Below, one piece after another: positions 52,347 to 61,398 of a stretch of 64,000 nt of DNA. The stretch spans positions 510,985 through 574,984 of the forward strand of contig NZ_JACJSE010000003.1 in assembly GCF_014698045.1 (NCBI RefSeq), in the 5' to 3' direction. The translations under genes and the position numbers were made by a program. Within the stretch, counting starts at the first letter, position 1; every line of letters begins with the position of its first letter. This DNA is from Aulosira sp. FACHB-615 (GTDB lineage: Bacteria > Cyanobacteriota > Cyanobacteriia > Cyanobacteriales > Nostocaceae). Below the pieces are notes generated by a model. That model saw only the letters and a list, made by a program, of their open reading frames with translations, was not told the DNA's origin and ran no database searches.

Positions 52347-53867
52347 TTACACTGATGCTTTGAAGGTCTTTTTGTAATCGTCTAAAGCAGCCTTCAATGC
52401 GGCTTCTTCATCATCACCTAGTACTTTCTTGCTTTGTACTGCTCCGTAATAAGTAGACTTACCAGTCTTCAAGTATTCGCGGAAGCCTTTGGTGAAGGTG
52501 GTTACTTTATCTACAGGGATATCATCTAAGTAACCGTTAATACCAGCGTAAAGAATTGCCACTTGTTCAGCTACAGACAAAGGCTCGTTTTGAGACTGCT
52601 TGAGCAGTTCCCGCAGGCGTTGACCCCGTGCCAATTGGTCTTGAGTAGCTTTATCTAAGTCAGAAGCGAATTGCGCGAAAGCTTGGAGGTCATCAAACTG
52701 TGCGAGTTCCAGCTTAATCTTACCCGCAACTTTTTTCATTGCCTTGGTTTGTGCCGCAGAACCCACGCGGGATACGGAAATACCAGGGTTTACAGCTGGA
52801 CGGATACCAGCGTTGAACAAGTCAGAAGATAAGAAAATCTGACCGTCGGTGATGGAAATTACGTTGGTGGGAATGTAAGCGGATACGTCACCTGCTTGGG
52901 TTTCGATGATGGGTAGCGCAGTCATGCTACCAGTACCCAACTCATCACTGAGTTTAGCGGCTCTTTCTAACAAGCGAGAGTGAATGTAGAATACGTCTCC
53001 GGGGTAAGCTTCCCGTCCGGGTGGACGACGGAGTAGCAAGGACATTTGGCGATAAGCTTGTGCTTGCTTGGACAAGTCGTCGTAGATTACCAATGTAGCT
53101 TTGCCTTTGTACATAAAGTACTCAGCAATGGTAGCTCCGGTGTAAGGAGCCAAGAATTGTAGGGTAGCTGGGTCACTGGCGTTAGCTGCAACTACTACTG
53201 TGTAGTCGAGTGCGCCTTTTTCTTGTAAGGTTTGAACTACGTTAGCTACGGTAGAAGCCTTTTGACCAATGGCTACGTAGACGCAAACTACATCTTCACC
53301 TTTTTGGTTAATGATGGTGTCAATTGCGATCGCAGTTTTACCTGTTTGACGGTCGCCGATGATTAACTCGCGCTGACCCCGACCGATGGGAATCATGGAG
53401 TCAATAGCGGTAATCCCGGTTTGCATAGGTTCGTGTACAGAACGACGCGCAATGATACCGGGTGCAGGTGATTCAATCAAGCGGCTTTCGCTGGATTTGA
53501 TGTCGCCTTTGCCGTCGATGGGACGACCCAAAGCATCAACAACCCGTCCAATTAAGGCTTCACCGACACCGATTTGGGCGATTCTACCAGTAGCTCTCAC
53601 AGAACTACCTTCTTGGATACTATTACCTGTACCCATGAGTACCGCACCCACGTTATCTTCTTCTAAGTTTTGGGCGATACCAATGGTGCCATCTTCAAAT
53701 TCCAAAAGTTCCCCAGCCATAGCCTTTTCCAGACCATAAATCCGGGCAATACCGTCACCTACTTGCAGAACGGTACCAACGTTAGCAACTTTGACTTCTT
53801 GGTCGTATTGCTCGATCTGCTGTTGAATAATGCTGCTAATTTCGTCAGGTCTAATTGATATGCTCAT
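52347..53867 (-). CDS. atpA: ATP synthase alpha subunit
   Basis: A 506-residue F1 subunit, non-catalytic nucleotide-binding. P-loop GDRQTGKTAIAIDT (about 170-183), VSRVGSAAQTKAM near 375, the N-terminal beta-barrel with VGDGIARIYGLEKAMAGELL and the conserved Arg finger in GISVSRVGS. Length is normal. It forms a hexamer with beta (encoded elsewhere). The gene lies 149 bases after atpH, with repeat sequence in the spacer. Confidence 0.98.
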   Translation of the reverse strand: MSISIRPDEISSIIQQQIEQYDQEVKVANVGTVLQVGDGIARIYGLEKAMAGELLEFEDGTIGIAQNLEEDNVGAVLMGTGNSIQEGSSVRATGRIAQIGVGEALIGRVVDALGRPIDGKGDIKSSESRLIESPAPGIIARRSVHEPMQTGITAIDSMIPIGRGQRELIIGDRQTGKTAIAIDTIINQKGEDVVCVYVAIGQKASTVANVVQTLQEKGALDYTVVVAANASDPATLQFLAPYTGATIAEYFMYKGKATLVIYDDLSKQAQAYRQMSLLLRRPPGREAYPGDVFYIHSRLLERAAKLSDELGTGSMTALPIIETQAGDVSAYIPTNVISITDGQIFLSSDLFNAGIRPAVNPGISVSRVGSAAQTKAMKKVAGKIKLELAQFDDLQAFAQFASDLDKATQDQLARGQRLRELLKQSQNEPLSVAEQVAILYAGINGYLDDIPVDKVTTFTKGFREYLKTGKSTYYGAVQSKKVLGDDEEAALKAALDDYKKTFKASV

Positions 53868-53929
53868 GGTGTATGTTTTTCTTTTGCAACACGGAAGAAA
53901 TAGTAATCAATATCGAAATGCTGAGTGAA

Positions 53930-54012
53930 TCAATTTTGGATTTTAAATTTTTGATTTTAGATTTAGAACAATCTTCAATCTAAAATCGGCAATCTAAAAT
54001 CTAAAATTTTCT
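53930..54012. repeat. ATTTTAGATTTTAGATT-type repeat in atpA-atpH spacer
   Basis: Stretches TTTTAAATTTTTGATTTTAG and CAATCTAAAATCGGCAATCT followed by AAAATCTAAAATTT form an imperfect inverted repeat. The same elements occur at 55196-55351 in the atpF-atpF' spacer. Confidence 0.7.
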
Positions 54013-54016
54013 GCCC

Positions 54017-54571
54017 CTAGCCGTTAGTCAAACGCAAAGACAAGCGACGTAGTTGACCACGTAAACTAGCGTCGATTACCTGTGAGCCGACTTTGATGAT
54101 CACACCACCAATCAATTCGCTGTCTACTCTAGTTTCAAGTTCTACTTGACGCGCATTGGTGATAGCAATGACTTTCTGTTTAATGGCTTCTTCTTGCTCT
54201 GGTGAGAGTGCAACAGCAGAAGTTACTTCTGCTAACACAGTTTGATTCAGCTGCCGTAGCAATGCCAAGTACTGTTTTAAAATCTGGTCTAAGAAGAAGA
54301 TGCGTCGTTTGTCTACTAAAAGTAGCAAAAAGTTGCGTAAATAAGGATTACCACCTTCACCCGTTACTTGGCTGATCACCGCTTTTTTGGTTTCAGGCAC
54401 AATGAAGGGGTTATCAATAAAGTTCCGCAGTTGTTGAGAATTTTGCAACAAGTCTAGTAAGGCACGCGCATCGTTACCGAACTCTTCTGTCAGATTTTTA
54501 GACTGTGCTACTGACATCAGTGCCTGTGCGTAAGGCTGGGCGATTTCGGCTGTTTCTATGTTACTTTTCAT
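54017..54571 (-). CDS. atpH: ATP synthase delta subunit
   Basis: A 184-residue peripheral-stalk subunit (OSCP type) that ties F1 to the b/b' stalk. N-terminal IAQPYAQALMSVAQ and the C-terminal ARQVELETRVDSELIGGVII KVGSQVIDASLRGQLRRL segments are family hallmarks. The start codon overlaps the atpF stop (TAATG), so translation is coupled. Called atpD in cyanobacterial naming. Confidence 0.95.
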   Translation of the reverse strand: MKSNIETAEIAQPYAQALMSVAQSKNLTEEFGNDARALLDLLQNSQQLRNFIDNPFIVPETKKAVISQVTGEGGNPYLRNFLLLLVDKRRIFFLDQILKQYLALLRQLNQTVLAEVTSAVALSPEQEEAIKQKVIAITNARQVELETRVDSELIGGVIIKVGSQVIDASLRGQLRRLSLRLTNG

Positions 54572-55140
54572 TACCGTCCTCCCACCTGAGCGATGCTACG
54601 GTCAATTAGTGCCTGTTGAACATCGTCACTTACACCAGAGCGCAGCTGTGATTCAACTTGCTGTAGTGCCAAAGCGGCTACTCGCTGCCGCAATTCGGTT
54701 AACGCCCGCTCTCTTTCGGTATTCAAGTCTGCTGCTGCTGTTTGTTTCAAGCGTTCTACGTCTTGTGCTGCTTTATCTAACAGAGCTTGCTTAGTTGCCT
54801 GGGCGCTGTCTGTGGCTGCTTGGCGAATGCGCTGTGCCTCAGCTTGAGCCTGGGTCAACTGTTCTTGTGCTTGTGAAAGAGAAGCTTGTGCTTCTTTTAA
54901 GCGTTGTTCTGCTTCCTGAATGGCAGTTGCGATATTGGATCTGCGATCGTTCAGGATATTGCTTAAAACTTTGCGTCCAAAGTAGAATAGTATGCCAATC
55001 AGAATCACTAGGTTTATGAGATTGGTTTCTAAAATGTCTAGGTTTAGACCGAAACCACCTTCTGCTGCGCCTTCTGCCAATTCAGAGTGAACAGCTTGAG
55101 CTTCTGTGGCAAGTAAGAAGAAAATGCCCATGATAGCCAT
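54571..55140 (-). CDS. atpF: ATP synthase b subunit
   Basis: A 189-residue stalk subunit. The N-terminal membrane segment (about 31-52, NLINLVILIGILFYFGRKVL) is preceded by a cyanobacteria-type leader; the long coiled coil DRRSNIATAIQEAEQRLKEA onward forms the peripheral stalk. In cyanobacteria and plastids b and b' are separate, so this is the b form (higher-numbered position in the operon) and the gene at 55427 is b'. Stop and next start overlap by one base. Confidence 0.95.
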   Translation of the reverse strand: MAIMGIFFLLATEAQAVHSELAEGAAEGGFGLNLDILETNLINLVILIGILFYFGRKVLSNILNDRRSNIATAIQEAEQRLKEAQASLSQAQEQLTQAQAEAQRIRQAATDSAQATKQALLDKAAQDVERLKQTAAADLNTERERALTELRQRVAALALQQVESQLRSGVSDDVQQALIDRSIAQVGGR

Positions 55141-55195
55141 TTACAGGTGCGCTGCTCGCTTACTAATTAAGTTTTGTCTTCCCGTAGGAAAAAAG

Positions 55196-55351
55196 TGCTA
55201 CGAATTTTAGATTTTAGATTTTAAATTTTAGATTTTTTGGTTTATCACCACCTAAATTTTAGATTTTCATTTTTGATTGAGTAATTTATCAATCTGCAAC
55301 CTAAAAATTGGCACTGTAAATCCAAAATCGGCAATCTAAAATCCAAAATTG
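55196..55351. repeat. ATTTTAGATT repeats in atpF'-atpF spacer
   Basis: Direct and inverted ATTTTAGATTTTAGATTT / AATCTAAAATCCAAAATTGG runs; the CGGCAATCTAAAATC unit also occurs at 53984-54000. The 286-base spacer has no gene. Confidence 0.7.
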
Positions 55352-55426
55352 GCTGACACTTAAATTAGGCGCTCTGGGACAAATGCCCAGTTGCGCGTAG
55401 ATTTTGCCAGACCAGTCATTTTTAGC

Positions 55427-55858
55427 TTATCTAGCTAAACTCGGCCCTAATAGTTTTTCTAGGATCTGCCTGCTGAGAGCATCAACTTGTTGTTCTAAGG
55501 AACGCATAGCTTCCTGCTTTTGTTGCTCTATTTCAATAGAAGCTTTTTCTCGTTGAGCTTGAGCTTCTTGTTGCGCCTCAGCAATTTTCTGGGCAGTAAT
55601 TTTCTTAGCTTCAGCCTGAGCCGCTTCTAAAGTCGCTTGCGATTGTCTGCGAGCTTCTGCTAGTTGTTGCTCATATTCTTGAGTTAGGCGTTCGGCTTTG
55701 GCTAAACGTTCCTTGGCTTCAAGGGTATTGGTGCGGATGTAATTATCGCGCTCATCCAGTACCTTGGTCAGTGGCTTATAGAAAATTACATTCAACAAGG
55801 CTGCCAACAGCAGGAACTGCAATGCCATAAAGGGCAAAGTAGCATCGAAATCAAACAT
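55427..55858 (-). CDS. atpF': ATP synthase b' subunit
   Basis: A 143-residue b-type stalk subunit; the second b-like gene next to atpF is typical of phototrophs. Membrane segment about 6-28 (LPFMALQFLLLAALLNVIFY) and the coiled coil from about 50 on, rich in A/E/Q, ending in MRSLEQQVDALSRQILEKLL. It pairs with AtpF in the stalk. Cyanobacterial name atpG. Confidence 0.95.
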   Translation of the reverse strand: MFDFDATLPFMALQFLLLAALLNVIFYKPLTKVLDERDNYIRTNTLEAKERLAKAERLTQEYEQQLAEARRQSQATLEAAQAEAKKITAQKIAEAQQEAQAQREKASIEIEQQKQEAMRSLEQQVDALSRQILEKLLGPSLAR

Positions 55859-56034
55859 TTCTCTCCTCTTTGGCTGGAGTAGCAGTTTTCATGGCTAGCA
55901 ACGTTATCCAACCTTTCGTATTTTAGAGACCCATAGCCACAAGGGTCAGCCTACATCAGAACCAATTAATCCCCAAAATTTGGTTTGTAGAGACGTGATA
56001 GCTCACGTCTCTACAAAACAAAAACTTTCAGGTC

Positions 56035-56280
56035 TTATGCGAAGGGGTTAGCGAACAATAGTACTAACGCGATTACTAGACCGTAGATGGTCAAAGATTC
56101 CATGAACGCCAAGGTTAATAGCAGAGTACCGCGAATTTTACCTTCTGCTTCTGGTTGACGAGCAATACCTTCTACTGCCTGACCAGCAGCGTTACCTTGT
56201 CCAATACCAGGGCCGATCGCAGCCAAACCAATTGCTAAAGCAGCAGCCAGAACTGAAGCAGCAGAAACTAATGGATCCAT
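56035..56280 (-). CDS. atpE: ATP synthase c subunit
   Basis: An 81-residue proteolipid forming the rotor ring. Two helices with the loop ARQPEAEGKIRG (residues 40-51) between them; the proton-carrying Glu is Glu61 in LAFMESLTIYGL. The GIGPG-style glycine pattern (AAIGPGIGQGNAAG) is that of phototrophic rings. Length and sequence are typical of cyanobacteria. Confidence 0.97.
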   Translation of the reverse strand: MDPLVSAASVLAAALAIGLAAIGPGIGQGNAAGQAVEGIARQPEAEGKIRGTLLLTLAFMESLTIYGLVIALVLLFANPFA

Positions 56281-56430
56281 TTTGATTTTCCTTGCTTTAA
56301 GTACAGAACTACAAAAGTAAATTAACTAGTAAAGACGTGTTTTTTCACGCTGCACCGAGTTCTCGCAAATCGCAGTTTGCGACGTTTTGAGCTTTGATGC
56401 TCGTCAGAACTGTGCTAACAACTGAGGGCT

Positions 56431-57195
56431 TTAATGATGCTCCTCATGCTCTTCGCCGCCGTGTCCTTCCATTGCCTCATGAATGTATGCCCCTGCTAGG
56501 GTAGCAAACACTAGAGCTTGAATGGCACTGGTAAATAAACCCAAGGCCATTACAGGCAGAGGTACAAATAAAGGCACGAGCAGCACTAATACCGCCACAA
56601 CTAATTCATCCGCCAAGATGTTACCGAAAAGACGGAAGCTTAGGGAGAGGGGCTTAGTGAAATCTTCGAGAATGGCGATCGGCAACAATACGGGTGTTGG
56701 CTCTATATATTTCTTGAAGTAGCCCAAACCACGTTTGCTGAAACCTGCATAAAAGTAAGCAAGAGAAGTCAGCAGTGCCAATGCTACCGTCGTATTAATG
56801 TCATTGGTAGGAGCCGCTAATTCACCAGATGGCAGCTTGATGAGCTTCCAGGGAATTAAAGCACCTGACCAGTTCGATACGAAGATAAACAAGAACAATG
56901 TACCAATAAATGGTACCCAAGGGCGGTACTCTTTCTCACCAAGTTGGTTTTTTGCTAGATCACGAATAAATTCCAGAGCGTATTCCATTAAATTTTGGAT
57001 ACCACTGGGAACTTTTTGTATGTTCCGAGTAGCAGCTAATGAAGCTATTACCAGAACGCCAATCACGAACCAGGAGGTGAGAAAAACCTGCCCATGAATT
57101 TTGAGGTTGCCTAATTGCCAGTAGAAATGTTGACCTACTTCTAATTCGGCGAGGGGAAAAGAATTAAAGGCGTTTAAAACACTAAGCATTTGCAT
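56431..57195 (-). CDS. atpB: ATP synthase a subunit
   Basis: A 254-residue proton-channel subunit with 5-6 membrane helices. The essential Arg lies in LSLSFRLFGNILADELVVAV (about 180-199). The N-terminal VGQHFYWQLG and C-terminal ATLAGAYIHEAMEGHGGEEH fit cyanobacterial AtpB (called atpI there). A His/Glu-rich tail is normal. Start at 57195 or the ATG two codons later. Confidence 0.96.
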   Translation of the reverse strand: MQMLSVLNAFNSFPLAELEVGQHFYWQLGNLKIHGQVFLTSWFVIGVLVIASLAATRNIQKVPSGIQNLMEYALEFIRDLAKNQLGEKEYRPWVPFIGTLFLFIFVSNWSGALIPWKLIKLPSGELAAPTNDINTTVALALLTSLAYFYAGFSKRGLGYFKKYIEPTPVLLPIAILEDFTKPLSLSFRLFGNILADELVVAVLVLLVPLFVPLPVMALGLFTSAIQALVFATLAGAYIHEAMEGHGGEEHEEHH

Positions 57196-57239
57196 TCTTC
57201 AAGCATTTTCCCCAACGAGCGAGGATGGGTGTATTGTCT

Positions 57240-57442
57240 TTAGTGAGCCTGACTGTTAAGCAGTTATCAGTTGTCAGTTATCAGTTGTCAGTTTTGTCTG
57301 TTGGGTTAAAGTCCCTTACATCATTTGTGTGCGCTTCTACACACACCACAACCCTGTTCACTGTTCACCCTTACGGGTTCGCCAGTCGCTCATGAGGGAG
57401 ACCCCCAAGACCGCGCTGGCTCACTGTTCACTGTTCACTGTT
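57240..57442. repeat. Tandem and palindromic repeats inside the atp operon
   Basis: TTATCAGTTGTCAG is repeated near 57262-57290; GTTCACTGTTCAC occurs at about 57355-57368 and 57421-57440; between them GCCAGTCGCTCATGAGGGAG ... CCAAGACCGCGCTGGC is a known Nostocales palindrome. These lie between the subunit I and a-subunit genes of one operon. Confidence 0.75.
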
Positions 57443-57928
57443 TTAAGAATCAGGAAGGAACGCAGTTTGCACCGTATAGACGAGGAGCGTGGCCTTGTAT
57501 GTAAGAAAACCCAAAAAAATGGGCATTACGTGTAGATCGTTCCATTGAGTTGCTAGTATAATCAACCCAATAAATAAAGCAAAACGATTTTTGCTTAGAC
57601 GATTTTTCTCAGCACCCAATCGCTCAACGTCGTTAGCCAGCATCTTTAAGTAAACCACACCTGTACACGCCCCAATTAAATAATTCAGGGCAATGTTTAG
57701 TGAATAAAAAATCCACACAGAGATAAATATAATCCCCGTCAAAACAAGTGTGATTACCAACAACTTCTGATAGAGTTGATAGAACTCCTGCATAGAAGTG
57801 TTGACTGGTTCTGTGTCCTCAAAACCAGATGGAGCATCTTGTTGTGTTGTCGGAGGGGGCGCAATTGGTTCTTCTGACAAGCTCACGGGACTTGAAACCA
57901 GTACAGCTAACTTATTATGACTGCACAT
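57443..57928 (-). CDS. atpI: ATP synthase subunit I-like protein
   Basis: A 161-residue membrane protein placed first in the ATP synthase operon, as usual for subunit I (atp1 in cyanobacteria), which helps c-ring assembly. About four hydrophobic segments from residue 60 to 150 (LVITLVLTGIIFISVWIFYS, LNYLIGACTGVVYLKMLAND, FALFIGLIILATQW, IFLGFLTYKATLLVYT). The N-terminal ~50 residues are Pro/Glu-rich; the true start may be downstream, since the first residues are not well conserved in style. Note the repeat-rich 247-base gap to atpB. Confidence 0.85.
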   Translation of the reverse strand: MCSHNKLAVLVSSPVSLSEEPIAPPPTTQQDAPSGFEDTEPVNTSMQEFYQLYQKLLVITLVLTGIIFISVWIFYSLNIALNYLIGACTGVVYLKMLANDVERLGAEKNRLSKNRFALFIGLIILATQWNDLHVMPIFLGFLTYKATLLVYTVQTAFLPDS

Positions 57929-58421
57929 TCAGTCAGCTGAATCATATCACGATCTGGTAACAATACTTTAGAAAAAAACAATTAACTTCTTGTTTTTTAC
58001 CCAAACGCAACACAAACAAACTCTCAGCACACGCAAAGAGTGAATTTAGGAACTAGGCCAAGTGAGGATGTCATACGATCGCCTAAAAAATCCCTAATTA
58101 TTGCAGAATTGCCTTTCCTTCAGATAATTAAGTGACCTCCAGAAGCGTTGTGTAATCACCTATTGAATGTTTCGGAAAAGCTGGCGTTGAGAAAATTAGT
58201 TGGTGCTTGAAGAGCGTAGACGCAGAACGTCTTGTCGTTAGACATCACACCAAAGCTGAATTTAGCTAAACTCCAGCCTGTTGAGTTTGTACTACCCACT
58301 GAAAAGGGCATTGCTGTGTACATTCTTAATTTACATTAGATTGGCCAAAATTGCTTGCTTGCTCATTCCGCTTCGCCGATGAAAGTAAACGTGACTTCTT
58401 TAATTCTCTATGTACATAGGA
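57929..58421. other. Intergenic region upstream of the ATP synthase operon
   Basis: About 490 bases before the first atp gene and after the Ser/Thr kinase stop. It must carry the atp operon promoter. It contains repeat pieces (e.g. GAGCGTAGACGCAGAACGTC near 58211-58230, with GTCTTGTCGTTAGACATC) and no gene. Confidence 0.45.
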
Positions 58422-60770
58422 TTACTGGCATTTTAGAGGACGATCGCCTGGGACAAAAACAAAATCACTAGAATTGCACTTGCGCCGGATAGAAAGTATT
58501 GTGACTGTAGCATTTTGGCGATCGCTCCCCTCAAATTGAATTATGCCAGTCGCCCCCGTAACCGCAAAATTCTTGTCTGCCAAAATTTGCTGAATACCTA
58601 ACCGAGTCGGTTTTTGAGCTATGGCTTTACTGATTACCATGACTGCATCGTAGTTAGTTGCAGTTCGCCAAGTGATTTTTGTATTACTGGAGAAGGTTTT
58701 GTCATCGATTCGCCAGATGGTTTTAGCTTGCTGTGCAAACGGGGAGTTAATGTTATTTATGGGATGCCAGGCGATCGACCATACTGTTTGTTCGATTGCT
58801 GGTGAAGATATAACTTTACTTGGTGTCAGTAAGTCTGATCTGTTGAGACTATCACCTACAACAATTTGCAATCCGTTGACATTTGCTTCAATTACTTGTA
58901 TTGCATGGGGAATTGCATTATACAATCCGACTCCAGCATCAGGAATTAATAAAATGGCGGTTGCACCTTGGTTTTGGGCTTGATTTAAAGCTTTTTCGGC
59001 ATCAAAACTATCCGTTGCAAGATTAAAGCTGGATTGGTGGTCAAGAACTTTACCTTGAAGAGATTTTACCTCTTCTCGAAAAGCTTTTGATAGAGATTGG
59101 GTATACTCGCTCTCTTCACTCAGAAAAATTGCTACTTTCGGTTGTTTGAATTGCGAGAACAAAAAGCCGGCAATTTTTTTGGCGCTAATGCGATCGCTAG
59201 GGATAGTACGGAAAAAAAAAGGACTTTTGAGATTAGTGGAAGTACTACTACCAGAGATTAAAACTATTTGTGCTAGGCCGTAAATAGGTAAAGCTTGTTT
59301 AGTTGTGTCGCTACTGTAATGACCTAAAACTCCCAGTAAGTCTTCGTATTTTACTAAATTTTGGGCAACTTTGCGAGCATTATTCCCGGCTTTGCTGTTA
59401 TCTCGATTACTGTCATCAGCAATGATAATTCTTAAAGGTAGGGAGGGTTGTTTATTTAGTAGCTCAGTCTGAGCTTGAGCTATACCTCTCAGTATTTCTA
59501 AACCAACATTAGTACTACGTTCTAAGGGGACTACTGCTGCGATGGTGTGAATTTTACTGCCTGGAAATTGTGTTTGAATTTTGGCATTATTCCAGTAAAT
59601 GAGAGTTTCTGGATCGGTTTCTTTATTGAAGGCAATTTCAAATAAACGCGCTGCTTCTGCAAAATTTTTGCTCCGATATTCATCAATGGCTAATTGCTTG
59701 GTTGCTGGAGGTTGATTAGATTGCCAAAAACTTTGAGGAATTAAGCTTTCTTCCCCACAACTAAGATGATCGCCTTCGATATAGTCGCAAGTCCGCAGTG
59801 TAGTAACTGCCTTATAAAGCCATTTTGTTCCCAGAATGACTAAAGCGCCACAAGCACCAATTAGTAAAAATTTTCGCCATTGAATTTGTGAATTTGTCTC
59901 AATTTGACTAATTTTATTAAGAATAACTTGAGTTGTTGCCGGACGACGATGAGGATGAGAATTTGTCATCGTCTGAATTAACTCGATTAATCTTTTTGGG
60001 GTTTGTTTATCTTTGATATTGTTATACCAATTGTGTGATTTATGATCAGCCTTAGTTGGGTTATTACCTGTTAGTAAATAAACGCAAGTTTGTCCCAATG
60101 CGTAGAAATCTGACTGAAGTACAGCATGACCTTCGCATTGTTCAGGTGCAGTATAACCCGGAGAAATAATTACGGTTATTTCCTGATTATTAATCACAGT
60201 TTGTGTTAATTGACGGGCAGTGCCAAAATCAATTAAAACCAGTTTACCGTTGGGACAAAGCATAATATTTGCAGGCTTGATATCCCGATGAAAGAATTGG
60301 TTATCATGAACGAATTGGAGAATTTGTGTTAATTGCTTCAGCCAATTAATGACAGTTTTATAAGATTTTACATAATGATTGCGAGATAACCAGTTTTGCA
60401 AATTCTCTCCAGGTATTTTTTCCATTACTAAACAGCGTAATTGACGACCTGTATTTAAAACTAAGGGAAATAAAATTTCTCCAACAGGTAAGCCAGGATG
60501 CCGCAAACTTATTAGTATTGATGCTTCTTGTTCAAATAGGCGTAATAATTTTGGCGTAACTTGCTTTAAAGATTTCAGAATCTTAAGTTTATTATTATCA
60601 AGTAAATCTTCAATTTCAAATATTTCTGTATAGCGATATTTGTCAACCTGCAACGGCTGTTTAATTATGTAGCGATTTTGCAGGATGAGCGGCGTTTGAC
60701 AGTTTTGACATACCGCACAATTATCAGGATTTTCTCGCTGTGAACAATCGGGGTTAATGCAGTACAACAT
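58422..60770 (-). CDS. Ser/Thr protein kinase fused to a periplasmic-binding-protein domain
   Basis: A 782-residue transmembrane kinase. Order: four-Cys zinc-ribbon-like start (CINPDCS...CAVCQNCQ, Cys4-Cys24), kinase domain ~32-290 with HRDIKPANIM (161-170), DFGTARQ (181-187) and APEQCEG (208-214), membrane segment ~301-320 (FLLIGACGALVILGTKWLYK), then from ~410 a type I periplasmic-binding fold as in branched-chain amino-acid receptors: IAAVVPLERSTNVGLEILRG, LGVLGHYSSDTTKQALPIYG, LISGSSTSTNLKSPFFFRTI. The glycine-rich loop is degenerate (QPLQVDKYRYTEIFEIED), the Lys in KLKILKSL is kept. It would sense an extracytoplasmic solute and phosphorylate cytoplasmic targets. Monocistronic. Confidence 0.9.
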   Translation of the reverse strand: MLYCINPDCSQRENPDNCAVCQNCQTPLILQNRYIIKQPLQVDKYRYTEIFEIEDLLDNNKLKILKSLKQVTPKLLRLFEQEASILISLRHPGLPVGEILFPLVLNTGRQLRCLVMEKIPGENLQNWLSRNHYVKSYKTVINWLKQLTQILQFVHDNQFFHRDIKPANIMLCPNGKLVLIDFGTARQLTQTVINNQEITVIISPGYTAPEQCEGHAVLQSDFYALGQTCVYLLTGNNPTKADHKSHNWYNNIKDKQTPKRLIELIQTMTNSHPHRRPATTQVILNKISQIETNSQIQWRKFLLIGACGALVILGTKWLYKAVTTLRTCDYIEGDHLSCGEESLIPQSFWQSNQPPATKQLAIDEYRSKNFAEAARLFEIAFNKETDPETLIYWNNAKIQTQFPGSKIHTIAAVVPLERSTNVGLEILRGIAQAQTELLNKQPSLPLRIIIADDSNRDNSKAGNNARKVAQNLVKYEDLLGVLGHYSSDTTKQALPIYGLAQIVLISGSSTSTNLKSPFFFRTIPSDRISAKKIAGFLFSQFKQPKVAIFLSEESEYTQSLSKAFREEVKSLQGKVLDHQSSFNLATDSFDAEKALNQAQNQGATAILLIPDAGVGLYNAIPHAIQVIEANVNGLQIVVGDSLNRSDLLTPSKVISSPAIEQTVWSIAWHPINNINSPFAQQAKTIWRIDDKTFSSNTKITWRTATNYDAVMVISKAIAQKPTRLGIQQILADKNFAVTGATGIIQFEGSDRQNATVTILSIRRKCNSSDFVFVPGDRPLKCQ

Positions 60771-61398
60771 AAATTTAGGTGAGAAGCAAATAATTAGATA
60801 TAGACCGAATTTAAATACGGGTTATCCAGAAACCTTGTAGAGATGGAGCGTTGCTTGATCTCTACATTATTTTTCGGAAATTTCTAATGCTATTGATCTT
60901 CTAAAATCCCATAATCATTGTTGCCTGTAAATTAAAACACTTAAAATATTTGAGTTTAAGTAAGTCGGCACAGTAAAAATAAACTGCGTGAAGAAAAGTA
61001 AACAAGACTCAAAACCTTGCTACCTCAGCTAAGAAACTCCCTGTTCTTTGCTTTATTTCAATGATAATTATTCACGCCGACCTGACTTGAAAAATGGGTG
61101 TAGGGGTGTAGATGTGTAAGGGAAAGACTTTTTCATGTTTTCTTGTGTACGCAGTTCATGATGGCTACTTATCTAAAGCACATATTATTTAGCTTTTGTC
61201 AAGTTCAGATTTAGTCCAGTGAGAAGAAGAACCGAAATTGAACTGGCTTGACTGAAGTTGAATACCTTCTAATTGGGTTATTCCAAGTTCGATGTGAAAT
61301 ATGAGCCAACTCACCAAAAAGTCGCTTTCATGGCAGATTGCGATCTTAGTCTTTGGCATTTTCGCCAAAGCTGGGCTAGATTTTGTCAAAAAATATCA
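60771..61398. other. Intergenic region before secreted unknown
   Basis: Divergent spacer holding promoters of the kinase gene and of the secreted protein. A GGGTGTAGGGGTGTAGATGT tract (61095-61114) is another copy of the repeat near 2.2 kb. No gene is evident; the minus-strand frame at 61189 has no ribosome site. Confidence 0.45.
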
